This document shows, one piece after another, positions 27,318-36,572 of a stretch of 63,417 nucleotides of DNA. The translations under genes and the position numbers were made by a program. The notes beneath the pieces were generated by a model. That model searched no databases, had not been told where the DNA came from, and saw only the letters and a program-made list of their open reading frames with translations. The DNA is from Prochlorococcus sp. AG-402-G22. Lineage in GTDB: Bacteria > Cyanobacteriota > Cyanobacteriia > PCC-6307 > Cyanobiaceae. The DNA lies in the NCBI GenBank assembly GCA_003217035.1, contig QCHV01000009.1, forward strand, positions 1-63,417. Reading direction: 5' to 3'. How positions within the stretch are numbered: position 1 is the first letter of the stretch; each line of letters begins with the position of its first letter.

Positions 27318-28988
27318 TCAAGGTTGATCAGTTATAGCTCCTTGACTAGAGCTGCTAACAAGTCGAGCATATTTACCAAGAACTCCTGATTTATATTTTG
27401 GAGCTGGCTTTTTCCATAATGATTTTCTTCTATTGAGCTCTTCTTCGTCGATGTTTAATTGAATTAACTTTTTATTTGCATCCACTGTGATTATGTCGCC
27501 CTCTTTTACTAGTGCAATGTTTCCTCCTACTGCGGCTTCTGGTGCAATATGACCAACAACTAAACCATAGGTTCCTCCGCTAAAACGACCATCAGTTATT
27601 AAAGCAACTTTGTGCCCTAGTCCTTGACCTACTATTGCTGAGGTTGGCGCAAGCATTTCTCTCATTCCTGGCCCCCCCACAGGACCTTCGTTTCTTATGA
27701 CAATTACATCACCTTCTATTATTGTTTTTTTAAGAATAGCCTCTAAGCATTTTTCTTCGCTTTCAAAAACTCTTGCAGGGCCAGTGAGTACAGGAGTCTT
27801 AATTCCACTGATCTTTGCGACAGATCCCTCAAGTGCAAGATTGCCTTTCAAAATTGCTAAATGACCTTTTTTATAGATTGGTTCAGCTATTGAACAGATC
27901 ACATCTTGATTAGTTGGTGGGATTCTAGGAATAGTTTCTAGTACTTCTTTTATAGTTTTACCTTCAATTGTTTTGCAGTCTCCATGAAGAAGGCCAGCCT
28001 CAAGTAAAACTTTCATCACCTGAGGAATTCCACCTGATTTGTGTAGATCGACAGTTACGTATTTTCCGCTTGGTTTTAAATCGCAAATAACAGGAACTTT
28101 TTGCCTTATTCTCTCGAAGTCGTCAATTGATAAAGTTACACCTGATGATTTTGCAATAGCTAATAAATGAAGAACAGCATTTGTCGATCCACCAACAGCC
28201 ATAACAACACTTATGGCATTTTCGAATGCTTCTTTAGTTAATAGATCCAATGGTCGAATGTTTTTTTTGATAGCTTCTACTAATACTTCAGCACTTCTTT
28301 TTGCGCTTTCTACTTTTTCACTGTCTTCAGCAGCCATTGTTGAACTGAATGGAAGACTTAAACCCATTGCTTCAATTGCTGCAGACATAGTGTTAGCTGT
28401 AAACATACCTCCACAGCTACCTGCCCCAGGGATGCAGTTTTTTTCTACCGCAATGAGTTTTTCTTTTGATATCTTGCCACTAGTTAATTGACCAACCGCT
28501 TCGAAAGCACTTACGACTGTCAGATCAGAGCCTTCCAATTTCCCAGGTTTTATAGTTCCTCCATATACAAATATTGCTGGAATATTCATTCTTGCCATTG
28601 CTATTACAGCACCAGGCATGTTCTTGTCGCAACCACCTATAGCAAGTACGCCGTCCATACTTTGTGCATTGCACGCCGTCTCGATAGAGTCTGCGATTAC
28701 CTCTCTAGAAACAAGTGAATATTTCATACCTTCTGTACCCATAGAAATCCCGTCGCTCACTGTTATCGTTCCAAAGATTTGCGGCATCCCTCCTGATTTC
28801 TTTGTTGAAGCCTCAGCCTGAATAGCTAAGTTGTTAAGTCCCATGTTGCATGGGGTAATAGTGCTATATCCATTGGCAATGCCAATTATGGGTTTATTAA
28901 AATCCTCGTCACCAAATCCAACAGCTCTTAACATTGCTCTGTTGGGTGATCTTTGAATCCCCTGAGTTATTGCACTTGATCTGAGCAT
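27318..28988 (-). CDS. ilvD: Dihydroxy-acid dehydratase
   Basis: A 556-residue Fe-S dehydratase of branched-chain amino acid synthesis, converting dihydroxy-acids to 2-keto acids. Cluster and substrate motifs: [15 protein letters not shown] (Cys near 49), [10 protein letters not shown] (Cys near 122), [14 protein letters not shown] (Cys near 194) and [23 protein letters not shown] near the C-terminus. The length is standard. A 99-residue minus-strand gene lies 44 bases upstream. Confidence 0.97.
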   Translation of the reverse strand: MLRSSAITQGIQRSPNRAMLRAVGFGDEDFNKPIIGIANGYSTITPCNMGLNNLAIQAEASTKKSGGMPQIFGTITVSDGISMGTEGMKYSLVSREVIADSIETACNAQSMDGVLAIGGCDKNMPGAVIAMARMNIPAIFVYGGTIKPGKLEGSDLTVVSAFEAVGQLTSGKISKEKLIAVEKNCIPGAGSCGGMFTANTMSAAIEAMGLSLPFSSTMAAEDSEKVESAKRSAEVLVEAIKKNIRPLDLLTKEAFENAISVVMAVGGSTNAVLHLLAIAKSSGVTLSIDDFERIRQKVPVICDLKPSGKYVTVDLHKSGGIPQVMKVLLEAGLLHGDCKTIEGKTIKEVLETIPRIPPTNQDVICSIAEPIYKKGHLAILKGNLALEGSVAKISGIKTPVLTGPARVFESEEKCLEAILKKTIIEGDVIVIRNEGPVGGPGMREMLAPTSAIVGQGLGHKVALITDGRFSGGTYGLVVGHIAPEAAVGGNIALVKEGDIITVDANKKLIQLNIDEEELNRRKSLWKKPAPKYKSGVLGKYARLVSSSSQGAITDQP

Positions 28989-29032
28989 GGTTAAGTCTTA
29001 AATGATAATCAGAAGATTAGAAATCACTTTCT

Positions 29033-29332
29033 CTAATCTTGTTCGCCTAGTTCTTCTAATTGTCTTCGAACATCTGCTATAGCTGTATTTAGTTGCTCAA
29101 CTCTTTTTTCTAAATTCTCACTTTTATCCATCCCTGAAAGAGATGAAGCTGTTTCTAGCGCTTCTGAACCATCTTGAATTCTTGGGGCATAAAGCATTGC
29201 ACGCTGCTTTTTAGCTTGCTGCCTTTTATCAGCTTCAGAAAAAAGCCACATAGCTAAACCGGCTGCTCCTATGAAAGCTCCACTGATCAAGGAGCCAAGA
29301 GTACTGGTTGAAGATTCCCGATATCGATCCAT
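29033..29332 (-). CDS. Small membrane protein with coiled-coil tail (99 aa)
   Basis: One membrane segment near the N-terminus (LISGAFIGAAGLAMWLFSEA, residues 15-34) is followed by a basic stretch (KRQQAKKQRAML) and a C-terminal coiled coil (about 70-97, heptad-like ENLEKRVEQLNTAIADVRRQ). The layout suggests a membrane-tethered scaffold facing the cytosol (positive-inside rule). I do not recognise a named family. It lies between ilvD and the UPRT-like gene on the same strand. Confidence 0.75.
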   Translation of the reverse strand: MDRYRESSTSTLGSLISGAFIGAAGLAMWLFSEADKRQQAKKQRAMLYAPRIQDGSEALETASSLSGMDKSENLEKRVEQLNTAIADVRRQLEELGEQD

Positions 29333-29369
29333 AAAAAATATTATCCTTTACTTTAATATTCTAATGCGG

Positions 29370-29978
29370 CTAAGTGATTCTTGTATTAAGTCTTTCTCTA
29401 GGATTTCCTATTCCAGGAATTAACTCATTTTCATTTGCTATCTCAGGATCAATACATGCAGAATAAATAGTAAGTTCAGGGAAATGCTCACCAATCTTTT
29501 TTAAACCTTCACTAGCAGTTATTGCTGCTATTACTCTTATTTGAATCTCTTTTAGACCTTTTTCTTTGAGCTGATTTAGGGTTTTTATTAAGTTAGCCCC
29601 ATTTGATATTTGATCACAAAAAATAATGACTCCTGTTTTAGTTTCGTTTTCATTGGGAATCTCTTCCAAGCATAAAGTTGCGTTTGGTAATACTTCTCTT
29701 GCTCCAACCCATAATTCCATACCTCCTGGAAGCTTAGGTAAAGCGATTATTTGAATATTTGAATTTATAAGGATACCCTCAGTTTCTCCTTGATGGGCAC
29801 TGATTTTTTCTTGTATGTATGGCATCCAATCTCTTAACGCTTCGTAGGTTAACCATTTTCCTAGTTGTTCTAATCCAGCTGCATATATAGCTTGAGGAGT
29901 GGTTTTCATTCTAAGGATTGATAACCAGTGCCCAATTAGAGGATGAGGAGGAATAACAACACGTAGTGTCATGGACAT
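29370..29978 (-). CDS. Uracil phosphoribosyltransferase-like protein with degenerate active site
   Basis: A 202-residue protein from ATG 29978; an upstream in-frame TTG adds 8 residues. The N-terminus (LRVVIPPHPLIGHWLSILR) and length match UPRT. However, the PRPP loop, usually DPMLATGG, reads FCDQISNGAN, and the uracil-binding C-terminal motif, usually GDAGDR, reads GIGNPRER. Both substrate sites therefore look lost. The protein may bind another nucleotide or have become regulatory. Calling it a working Upp is not safe. Confidence 0.8.
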   Translation of the reverse strand: MSMTLRVVIPPHPLIGHWLSILRMKTTPQAIYAAGLEQLGKWLTYEALRDWMPYIQEKISAHQGETEGILINSNIQIIALPKLPGGMELWVGAREVLPNATLCLEEIPNENETKTGVIIFCDQISNGANLIKTLNQLKEKGLKEIQIRVIAAITASEGLKKIGEHFPELTIYSACIDPEIANENELIPGIGNPRERLNTRIT

Positions 29979-30048
29979 GATTAGTTTGGTCCTTATTTGC
30001 AATAACGTGAATAAATAAACTACTAGCTTTAAGTTCTATTTACCTACT

Positions 30049-30558
30049 ATGACTGCCAAAAAATCTTTTTTATTTCGTTTTCAAGGCTTTTTGATAGCGA
30101 TTTCACTTGTTTTTCTTTTGATACCAGCCCAGATGACTTTGGCCAAACGTCCCCCTGAGATTAGGAATCAGGAGGATCTCAATATTACTGAAGATATGCA
30201 TGGGCAAGATTTAAAAGGTCTGGAATTTGTAAAGTTTGATCTTCGTGGTATTAATTTCAGTGAATCTGACCTAACTGGTGCTGTTTTTAATAACAGCAAT
30301 TTGTCTAGTGCTGACATGAGTGGCGCTGATATGCACGATTCTCTGGCGTATGCCACTGATTTTGAGAATGCTGATTTAAGTGATGCTAATTTGACCAACT
30401 CATTATTAATGGAAAGTTCATTTACTAATGCAAATATTGAAGGTGCTGATTTTACGGATGCAGTCCTTAGTCGAATTCAACAAAAACAACTTTGTTCTAT
30501 GGCAAGTGGTGTTAATTCTTCAACGGAAGTTGACACTGCATACAGTCTTGGATGTTAA
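30049..30558 (+). CDS. Exported pentapeptide-repeat protein (thylakoid lumen or periplasm)
   Basis: A 169-residue protein with a Sec-type signal peptide (residues 1-33; hydrophobic core GFLIAISLVFLLIPA, cleavage likely after LAK or nearby). It is followed by about ten A(D/N)LXX-type pentapeptide repeats (roughly residues 50-140, e.g. LTGAVFNNSNLSSADMSGAD). These fold as a quadrilateral beta-helix. Two Cys in the tail (QLCSMASGV, SLGC) could form a disulfide as in lumenal pentapeptide proteins. Function is unknown; similar lumenal proteins are common in cyanobacteria. The COG0523 GTPase gene starts 21 bases downstream. Confidence 0.85.
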   Translation: MTAKKSFLFRFQGFLIAISLVFLLIPAQMTLAKRPPEIRNQEDLNITEDMHGQDLKGLEFVKFDLRGINFSESDLTGAVFNNSNLSSADMSGADMHDSLAYATDFENADLSDANLTNSLLMESSFTNANIEGADFTDAVLSRIQQKQLCSMASGVNSSTEVDTAYSLGC

Positions 30559-30579
30559 GCAACCAAAAATGTGTTTATT

Positions 30580-31611
30580 ATGAAAAAACGTATTCCTGTA
30601 ACTGTCATAACAGGCTTCCTAGGTGCTGGGAAAACCACTCTTCTACGACATATTCTTAAAAACAGTAATCTTAGACTTGCAGTAGTTATAAATGAATTTG
30701 GGAGTGTAGGCCTAGATGGCGATTTAATTAAGAGCTGTGGATTTTGTCCAGAAGAAGAAGTTCAAGGAAGGTTGGTAGAGCTTAACAACGGTTGTTTGTG
30801 TTGCACTGTTCAAGAAGACTTTCTTCCAACTATGGAAGCTTTGCTTGCAAGATCAGAAAATCTAGATGGAATAATTGTTGAAACTAGTGGATTGGCATTG
30901 CCTAGACCTCTTCTCCAAGCTCTTGATTGGCCTGAGATTCGTGCAAATTTATTTGTAAATGGTTTGGTAACGATGGTTGACTCTGAATCATTATCTTTAG
31001 GCAGTCCCATAGGTGATTTGAATTCTTTTAAAAAACAGCAAGTCGAAGATAAAAATATTGACCATTTGACTCCAGTAAATGAACTGTTTGATGATCAACT
31101 TCAATCTGCTGACATGGTTCTTTTAAGTCGTGCTGACAAAATATCTTCTGATTCTATTAGAAATATTAGGAATGATTTGTTAAAAAAGGTTCGCCCAGGA
31201 ACTTCGATTTTGGAAATTAGCCATGGCCAAATAGACACCTCTATTGTGCTTGGCTTAAGAAGCAGCTCAAATGAAACAACAGAGACTGCCTTCAATGTTT
31301 CCAGTCATCATGACCATAATCACTTAGATGTAGTGAGTGAATCTCTTCGCTATGAGACTGAGATAATCCAAGATCATATTGAAGAATTACTTATACCTTT
31401 AGCTAATGAATTTCAAATACTTAGATTAAAAGGACGTTTTTGGATCAAAAATAAGATGTTACCCCTTCAAGTTCAAATGGTTGGCCCTCGCTTTTCATGT
31501 TGGTTTGAGAAAGCTCCTCTTAATGCTTGGAAACCTGAAAACAGTGGCCTAGATATAGTCGTTTTAAGTCTGAATAACGGTGCCGGAGATGCTATAAAAA
31601 GTCTTTTCTAA
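30580..31611 (+). CDS. COG0523 (CobW/ZigA-type) metal-chaperone GTPase
   Basis: A 343-residue GTPase. Walker A GFLGAGKTTLLRHIL (residues 10-24), the metal-binding NNGCLCC (CxCC) near 72, VETSGLALPRPLLQ and SRADKIS (NKxD-like) are present. A His-rich stretch (SSHHDHNHLD, near 244) and a CobW C-terminal domain follow. COG0523 proteins insert or allocate metals; those with CxCC and His-rich loops often handle zinc. No cobalamin genes are adjacent, so a CobW role is not supported. ATG 30580 is preferred to GTG 30571. A Cys-rich mini-protein follows. Confidence 0.88.
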   Translation: MKKRIPVTVITGFLGAGKTTLLRHILKNSNLRLAVVINEFGSVGLDGDLIKSCGFCPEEEVQGRLVELNNGCLCCTVQEDFLPTMEALLARSENLDGIIVETSGLALPRPLLQALDWPEIRANLFVNGLVTMVDSESLSLGSPIGDLNSFKKQQVEDKNIDHLTPVNELFDDQLQSADMVLLSRADKISSDSIRNIRNDLLKKVRPGTSILEISHGQIDTSIVLGLRSSSNETTETAFNVSSHHDHNHLDVVSESLRYETEIIQDHIEELLIPLANEFQILRLKGRFWIKNKMLPLQVQMVGPRFSCWFEKAPLNAWKPENSGLDIVVLSLNNGAGDAIKSLF

Positions 31612-31724
31612 AAAAGTTCTGTAATTTTTGATATTTATATAACTTTTTGCTTGCCTTATCTCCAAAAACCAGCGAATCTTTTAAATGAAAAGAAAAATCT
31701 TTGTCTTTACCTCTCTTTGCTTCA

Positions 31725-31904
31725 GTGAGCAAACCTATTACTAAAACGAAGGAAAGATCACCTAATCCTTCTTCATCAAGAACAATGAGAATGAAATCCT
31801 GTGCAAATTGTGGGGGCAATGGTTACACCAAAAGCAGTCCTAATTGCTATCACACATGCCTAGATTGCTTGGGTAGAGGGGTAGTTGCTGAACATAATTT
31901 ATAA
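31725..31904 (+). CDS. DnaJ-type zinc-finger mini-protein
   Basis: About 59 residues from GTG 31725, with an alternative ATG further in (near 31785). The core is CANCGGNGYTKSS, then CYHTCLDCLGRG: two CxxC pairs of the CxxCxGxG style that bind zinc in DnaJ and other chaperones. The N-terminal part is polar and poorly structured. It sits 113 bases after the COG0523 GTPase and before purS. A zinc-dependent client or redox/RNA-binding role is possible but not shown. Confidence 0.7.
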   Translation: MSKPITKTKERSPNPSSSRTMRMKSCANCGGNGYTKSSPNCYHTCLDCLGRGVVAEHNL

Positions 31905-31924
31905 ACCAGTTCTAGTGATTTTAA

Positions 31925-31958
31925 AAAATTCATGACCTCTATTCTTAAAATGAATTTT
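31925..31958 (+). terminator. Weak hairpin between the zinc-finger gene and purS
   Basis: AAAATTCAT (31925-31933) pairs with ATGAATTTT (31950-31958) across a 16-base loop, followed by CTTTTTC. The low GC and long loop make it a weak intrinsic terminator at best. Confidence 0.3.
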
Positions 31959-31995
31959 CTTTTTCAATTAAACAAAGTTTTTTTTAACTATAAAA

Positions 31996-32268
31996 GTGCC
32001 TAATTTTCATGCAAAGGTCTTTGTGAGCCTTCGACCCTCAGTATTAGATCCAGCAGGCGAAGCAGCTAAGTCTGCTGCCTTAAGACTGGGGATAAATGGG
32101 ATTAACAAGTTGAGAATCGGAAAATCTATTGAGCTTGATATAACTGCTTCTTCAGAAGAAGAAGCTAAAAATTCAGTTGAAGTGTTGAGCGATAGATTGC
32201 TGGCTAATCCAGTTATAGAAAATTGGACTTTTGAACTCCATCAATCGGATTTAGATTCGGATATTTAA
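31996..32268 (+). CDS. purS: Phosphoribosylformylglycinamidine synthase, PurS subunit
   Basis: A 90-residue protein with the PurS fold: [25 protein letters not shown] and the [12 protein letters not shown] motif. It bridges PurQ and PurL in the three-part FGAM synthase of purine synthesis. GTG 31996 precedes [11 protein letters not shown]. purQ begins 4 bases after the stop. Confidence 0.94.
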   Translation: MPNFHAKVFVSLRPSVLDPAGEAAKSAALRLGINGINKLRIGKSIELDITASSEEEAKNSVEVLSDRLLANPVIENWTFELHQSDLDSDI

Positions 32269-32272
32269 TTTT

Positions 32273-32929
32273 ATGACTGTTGGTATTGTTGTTTTTCCAG
32301 GCTCTAATTGTGACCGCGACGTTAAATGGGCCCTTAAAGATTGCCTTGGCATTCCTGCTGACTTTCTTTGGCATGAATCTAGAGATTTAACAAAATTCGA
32401 TGCAATAGTTTTACCGGGGGGATTTAGCTATGGTGACTATTTGAGATGTGGAGCTATAGCTCGTTTTGCTCCTGTGCTTGATTCATTGATTGATTTTGTG
32501 AAAAATGGTGGCAAGGTTCTAGGAATTTGTAACGGTTTCCAAGTGCTTACAGAGCTTGGGCTGCTTCCAGGAGCTTTAACAAGAAACAAAGATCTTCACT
32601 TTATTTGTAACACAGTTGATTTATCTATATCTAGTTATAGAACTGATTGGTTTGCCAATTATCAATTTGGAGAAAATATTAAACTTCCAATTGCCCATGG
32701 AGAGGGGCGTTATCAATGTAATTCTGATACTTTAAAGCAACTTGAAGATGAAGATTCAATAGCAATTCGCTATATGAATAACCCAAATGGTTCTATGGGA
32801 GATATAGCTGGAATTACTAATAAAAATGGTAATGTATTAGGAATGATGCCTCACCCGGAACGCGCTACAGATAGTTTGTTTGGTCAAATTGATGGAGCAA
32901 AAATATTAAAATCTTTGCTTTCTAATTAA
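32273..32929 (+). CDS. purQ: Phosphoribosylformylglycinamidine synthase, glutaminase subunit PurQ
   Basis: A 218-residue class I glutamine amidotransferase that releases ammonia for FGAM synthesis. [12 protein letters not shown] opens the protein, the nucleophile Cys is in [21 protein letters not shown], and the His-Glu of the triad is in GMMPHPERA near the C-terminus. The stop codon lies in the left arm of a strong bidirectional terminator. Confidence 0.97.
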   Translation: MTVGIVVFPGSNCDRDVKWALKDCLGIPADFLWHESRDLTKFDAIVLPGGFSYGDYLRCGAIARFAPVLDSLIDFVKNGGKVLGICNGFQVLTELGLLPGALTRNKDLHFICNTVDLSISSYRTDWFANYQFGENIKLPIAHGEGRYQCNSDTLKQLEDEDSIAIRYMNNPNGSMGDIAGITNKNGNVLGMMPHPERATDSLFGQIDGAKILKSLLSN

Positions 32930-32968
32930 TAAAAAAGGTTAACTTAAATAGCTAACCTTTTTTATTAA
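32926..32968. terminator. Bidirectional intrinsic terminator between purQ and fba
   Basis: A perfect 16-base-pair inverted repeat (arms 32926-32941 and 32953-32968; inner part AAAAAAGGTTA/TAACCTTTTTT) with an 11-base loop. T-tracts form on both strands, so it can end purSQ on the plus strand and the class II aldolase gene on the minus strand. Confidence 0.85.
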
Positions 32969-32993
32969 TATTCAATTTTTATAATTGAATGTT

Positions 32994-34067
32994 TTATGCC
33001 ATCACTGAAGTTTTAGGGTCGAGAGATCCTTTTGCGTATAGATCAGCATAGTAATTTGTACTTTGCTGCTTGATCTTACTTGCTTGGCCAGCACACCAGA
33101 ATTGCTGATAACGATCAAGACAAACTTGCTTCATGTATTTACGTGCAGGTTTATTGAAGTGTCTAGGATCGAAATTAGTAGGATCAGCTGCAGCAGCTTC
33201 TCTGACTGCTGCAGTAAAAGCAAGACGATTGTCAGTATCAATATTCACTTTCCTAACTCCGTTGCGGATTCCTTCTTGAATTTCTTCCACTGGAACCCCA
33301 TATGTTTCCGGGATGGCTCCTCCATACTTATTAATCATGTCTAACCACTCTTGAGGAACTGAGCTTGATCCATGCATCACTAGGTGAGTATTTGGTAGGG
33401 CTTTATGAATTTCTGCAATTCTGCTTATTGCTAGTACTTCTCCAGTTGGCTTTCTTGTGAATTTATATGCGCCATGACTTGTTCCTATGGCAATAGCTAA
33501 GGCATCTACTTTTGTTTTTTCTACAAAATCTGCCGCCTCTGCTGGATCTGTAAGCAACATGTCTTTAGAAAGTTCTCCTTCAAAGCCATGCCCATCTTCT
33601 GCTTCTCCTTTGCCTGTTTCCAAAGACCCAAGGCAGCCTAGTTCTCCTTCAACACTTACTCCTACTGAGTGTGCAAAATCTACAACGGTTTTTGTAACAG
33701 CTACGTTATATTCATAGCTTGCAGGGGTTTTAGCATCGGCCTCTAAAGAACCGTCCATCATTACTGAAGTAAACCCATTAATCGCAGCTGAGTAACATGT
33801 TGATGGTTCGTTCCCATGATCCTGATGCATTACAACAGGAATATTTGGGTATGTTTCTGTAGCAGCAATTATTAGATGACGAAGAAATATTTCTCCTGCA
33901 TAACTTCTTGCTCCTCTCGATGCTTGAAGAATTACAGGACTATCAGTTTCTGAGGCGGCCTCCATAATTGCTTGAACTTGTTCAAGGTTATTTACGTTGA
34001 AAGCTGGAATGCCATAGCCATTTTCAGCAGCGTGATCTAGAAGAAGTCTTAGTGGAACGAGAGCCAT
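32994..34067 (-). CDS. fba: Fructose-bisphosphate aldolase, class II
   Basis: A 357-residue zinc aldolase (fructose-1,6- and, in cyanobacteria, sedoheptulose-1,7-bisphosphate). Motifs: [34 protein letters not shown] (zinc His), [41 protein letters not shown] and [13 protein letters not shown]. It is the main Calvin-cycle aldolase in cyanobacteria. The upstream region (34068-34130) carries a 25-base palindrome and CCTGG-rich inverted repeats, unlike its neighbours. The class I aldolase gene is the next gene upstream. Confidence 0.96.
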   Translation of the reverse strand: MALVPLRLLLDHAAENGYGIPAFNVNNLEQVQAIMEAASETDSPVILQASRGARSYAGEIFLRHLIIAATETYPNIPVVMHQDHGNEPSTCYSAAINGFTSVMMDGSLEADAKTPASYEYNVAVTKTVVDFAHSVGVSVEGELGCLGSLETGKGEAEDGHGFEGELSKDMLLTDPAEAADFVEKTKVDALAIAIGTSHGAYKFTRKPTGEVLAISRIAEIHKALPNTHLVMHGSSSVPQEWLDMINKYGGAIPETYGVPVEEIQEGIRNGVRKVNIDTDNRLAFTAAVREAAAADPTNFDPRHFNKPARKYMKQVCLDRYQQFWCAGQASKIKQQSTNYYADLYAKGSLDPKTSVMA

Positions 34068-34102
34068 TGGATTTAAATGTCAGGAAGACCTGGCCCTTGT
34101 TG

Positions 34103-34127
34103 AGTCCAGGTCAAATTGACCAGGACT
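34103..34127. promoter_or_regulatory. 25-base palindrome in front of class II fba
   Basis: Arms AGTCCAGGTCAA (34103-34114) and TTGACCAGGACT (34116-34127) are inverted repeats with one mismatch around a single central base. It ends 36 bases upstream of the fba ATG (34067). A further GACCTGG/CCAGGTC pair (34088-34094/34106-34112) overlaps it, so an RNA hairpin is also possible. The size and symmetry fit a dimeric regulator's operator. Confidence 0.5.
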
Positions 34128-34218
34128 TTAGAAGATAGAGGTATGAAATGTCACGCCCAATTGATATATAAATTTCTTATTCGAGGTAAAAGTTATTTAT
34201 TTGAATGTTCTAAATGGA

Positions 34219-35286
34219 TTAATACGTGTATCCCGCCACAAATAGCGCTTCGTCTGAAGAGGGTTGAGATCCTGCCTTGTAACAGCCTTTTGACGCTTCG
34301 GAATTAGCTTGAGCTCTTGCTAAAAGTGCTTTTTGACCTGCGTTAAGATCGTTGCCTTTCCATGCTTTTAGGCAAGAGTGCTGTAACGCTCTTCCATAAG
34401 AGAAACCTACATTCCATTTAGCTTTTCTCTCAATTTTATTCATTAGGTTCAAATATACAGAGGCGGCTTCTTCGCTTAATCCTCCAGATAGAAATACTAT
34501 CCCTGGCACACTTGCTGGAACAGATCTTTCCATAGTTTTAATTGTCATTTCAGCAATAACTTGCGGTTCTTCCTTTTTAGAAGAAACTGCACCTTGGACT
34601 GTCATTGAAGGTTTTAAAAGAGTTCCTTCTAGAAAAACCCCATTTTGTTGGCAAGCCATGTAAACCTCTTTTATCACCCTTTCTTGTACTTCTGCAGTTT
34701 TGCTTATCTCATGGGAGCCATCCATAAGTATTTCGGGTTCAATTATTGGAACTAAGCCAGATTCTTGAACTGACCTTGCATATCTAGCTAACCCCCAAGC
34801 ATTTTCTTTTATGGAAAGTTCTGTTGGGCACCCGTCATCGGTTATTTGAAGTACTGCTCTCCATTTTGCAAATCTTGCGCCTTGAGAATAGTAGTCAGAT
34901 GCCCTTTCTACTAATCCATCTAGGCCTGAGCAAAATGTTTCAACGTCTTTACCTCCTGCTAGCGGTCTCAAGCCTTTGTCAACTTTGATGCCTGGAATAA
35001 TCCCAAGCTTCTCTAGTTTTTTAACCATAGGCTCTCCATCAGCGTGATTCTGAAAAAGAGTTTCTTCAAAAAGAATTGCACCGCTTATAAACTCACCAAG
35101 CCCAGGTGTCGTAAAAAGCAGACCTCTGTACGCTTGGCGATTTTGCTCTGTATTCTCAACATTAATAGAGGCAAGTCTTTTGCCAATGGTTTTGGTTGAT
35201 TCATCGACAGCCAATATCCCTTTGCCTTTAGTAGCAAGAGACTGTGCAGTCTGTTTTAATTCTTCCTTGTAATAACTTAGTGCCAT
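34219..35286 (-). CDS. Fructose-bisphosphate aldolase, class I
   Basis: A 355-residue Schiff-base aldolase. Class I signatures: GKGILAVDESTKTIGKRL, EFISGAILFEETLF, IIPGIKVDKGLRPL (catalytic region), SGLVPIIEPEILMDGSHE, FLEGTLLKPSM (Schiff-base Lys in LLKPSM) and VPGIVFLSGGLSEEAAS. It ends at the usual C-terminal Tyr (AGYTY), which takes part in catalysis in class I enzymes. It lies directly upstream of the unrelated class II enzyme on the same strand. The two probably serve different conditions (metal-independent versus zinc-dependent), which is inference. Confidence 0.95.
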   Translation of the reverse strand: MALSYYKEELKQTAQSLATKGKGILAVDESTKTIGKRLASINVENTEQNRQAYRGLLFTTPGLGEFISGAILFEETLFQNHADGEPMVKKLEKLGIIPGIKVDKGLRPLAGGKDVETFCSGLDGLVERASDYYSQGARFAKWRAVLQITDDGCPTELSIKENAWGLARYARSVQESGLVPIIEPEILMDGSHEISKTAEVQERVIKEVYMACQQNGVFLEGTLLKPSMTVQGAVSSKKEEPQVIAEMTIKTMERSVPASVPGIVFLSGGLSEEAASVYLNLMNKIERKAKWNVGFSYGRALQHSCLKAWKGNDLNAGQKALLARAQANSEASKGCYKAGSQPSSDEALFVAGYTY

Positions 35287-35358
35287 TGGACATCAAAAAT
35301 GCCAATAGATTTTTTCAGATCCCGTAGAATTCAATGGAATGCATATTACAATTTGGGA

Positions 35359-35372
35359 GTATAAAATATTAC
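35359..35372. promoter_or_regulatory. NtcA-like GTAN8TAC site upstream of class I aldolase
   Basis: The 14-mer at 35359-35372 fits GTA-N8-TAC exactly and lies 73 bases upstream of the class I aldolase start. No -10 box occurs at the classical 22-base distance, and the consensus fixes only six bases, so one chance hit in this much intergenic DNA is expected. Confidence 0.2.
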
Positions 35373-35453
35373 ACTCTAAGCACTCGCTTTTTATTTCCCC
35401 AGTTAAACTAGATTTCTAATTGCTATTTATTGAGTGACTTTGTTTTAAAGGCT

Positions 35454-36554
35454 TCAATTTATTTGAATTTTTATCCCTGAACTATTTGATTCAATAATTT
35501 TATCACATACTGTTTGACTTTCCACTCCTTCTAGAATTCCAGGGATTACTGGAGTTCTATTTTTTATACTTTCAGCCCACCAATTATGAATTCTATTAAC
35601 TGGAGCAATTCTTCCATCTTCCCAGGTTTTAGCAAAACAAATATCTTCATCTGGTGTTATAAGACTTTTTGATTTTTCATTGGATTTTGCTAACCATAAT
35701 TCAAAGCCATGAACATAATCTTTTTGATTATCGCTTCCTATTATTAATGTACCTTTACTTCCATATATTTCTATCCAACAACCTCTGCCTTGATTTGATA
35801 CCGAAGAAAGTGTTAGTTGAGCTGGAACATTATTATTATATGCACTTTTTAAATGAAGTTGAGCAAGGCAAACGTCTTCGCTTGTAACTTCTTTGCATAA
35901 TCCGGTGTTAGGTATTGGCCTTTCTTTTATGGATGTAGATAAGAGTGATCTCACAGAGACTGTAGGTCCAATTAACCAATGCATTATGTCAATAGCATGA
36001 GTGCCTAAAGCTCCTATAACACCACCACCTTTTTCTTTTTGAGAATACCAATTCCATGGTCTATTTATGTCTGCTCTGCTATTCATAAGCCAATCAAATT
36101 TGACTAACCATGGTGTCCCAATTCCTCCTTGATCTAATATCCTCTTTGCTTGTATAAAGTGAGGAACTGCTCGATATTCAAAGTCGACTGCTACTGTAAG
36201 ATTATTTTTTACAGAAATTCTTTCAAGATTCAAGGCTTGTTCTCTATTTATTGATATTGGCTTTTCAAGTAATAAATGTTTTCCAGCAATTAGTGCATCC
36301 TTGGCTAAGCCATAGCGCGGCTCTGGAGGTGTTGCAATAATAATTGCATTTATCTCGAGGTCTGATAATAGTTTTCCCCAGTCGGTGTAACCTTTTAAGT
36401 TATGTTTATTGGCGGCTTTATCTACACGCTCTGGACTTGGATGCCATAATGCTATTGGTGACATTAACTCGCTATCTTTAAGTGCATGAAGATGTACCTT
36501 CTCCCCGAAGCCTAGTCCAGCAATAGCAACTGATAATTTTTTAGATGTTTGCAT
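35454..36554 (-). CDS. Gfo/Idh/MocA-family NAD(P)-dependent oxidoreductase
   Basis: A 366-residue protein. The N-terminal Rossmann domain (SVAIAGLGFGEKVHLHALKDS; IIIATPPEPRYGLAKDALIAGKHLLLEKPIS with the catalytic EKP) is followed by the family's alpha/beta C-terminal domain, with GALGTHAIDIMHWLIG as the HxxD-type active-site helix. Members act on sugars, inositol, biliverdin or related diols. The substrate cannot be assigned. It is the first gene of a minus-strand run with accD, but the link is positional only. Confidence 0.88.
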   Translation of the reverse strand: MQTSKKLSVAIAGLGFGEKVHLHALKDSELMSPIALWHPSPERVDKAANKHNLKGYTDWGKLLSDLEINAIIIATPPEPRYGLAKDALIAGKHLLLEKPISINREQALNLERISVKNNLTVAVDFEYRAVPHFIQAKRILDQGGIGTPWLVKFDWLMNSRADINRPWNWYSQKEKGGGVIGALGTHAIDIMHWLIGPTVSVRSLLSTSIKERPIPNTGLCKEVTSEDVCLAQLHLKSAYNNNVPAQLTLSSVSNQGRGCWIEIYGSKGTLIIGSDNQKDYVHGFELWLAKSNEKSKSLITPDEDICFAKTWEDGRIAPVNRIHNWWAESIKNRTPVIPGILEGVESQTVCDKIIESNSSGIKIQIN

Positions 36555-36572
36555 TTGAAGTCATTGATTTAT

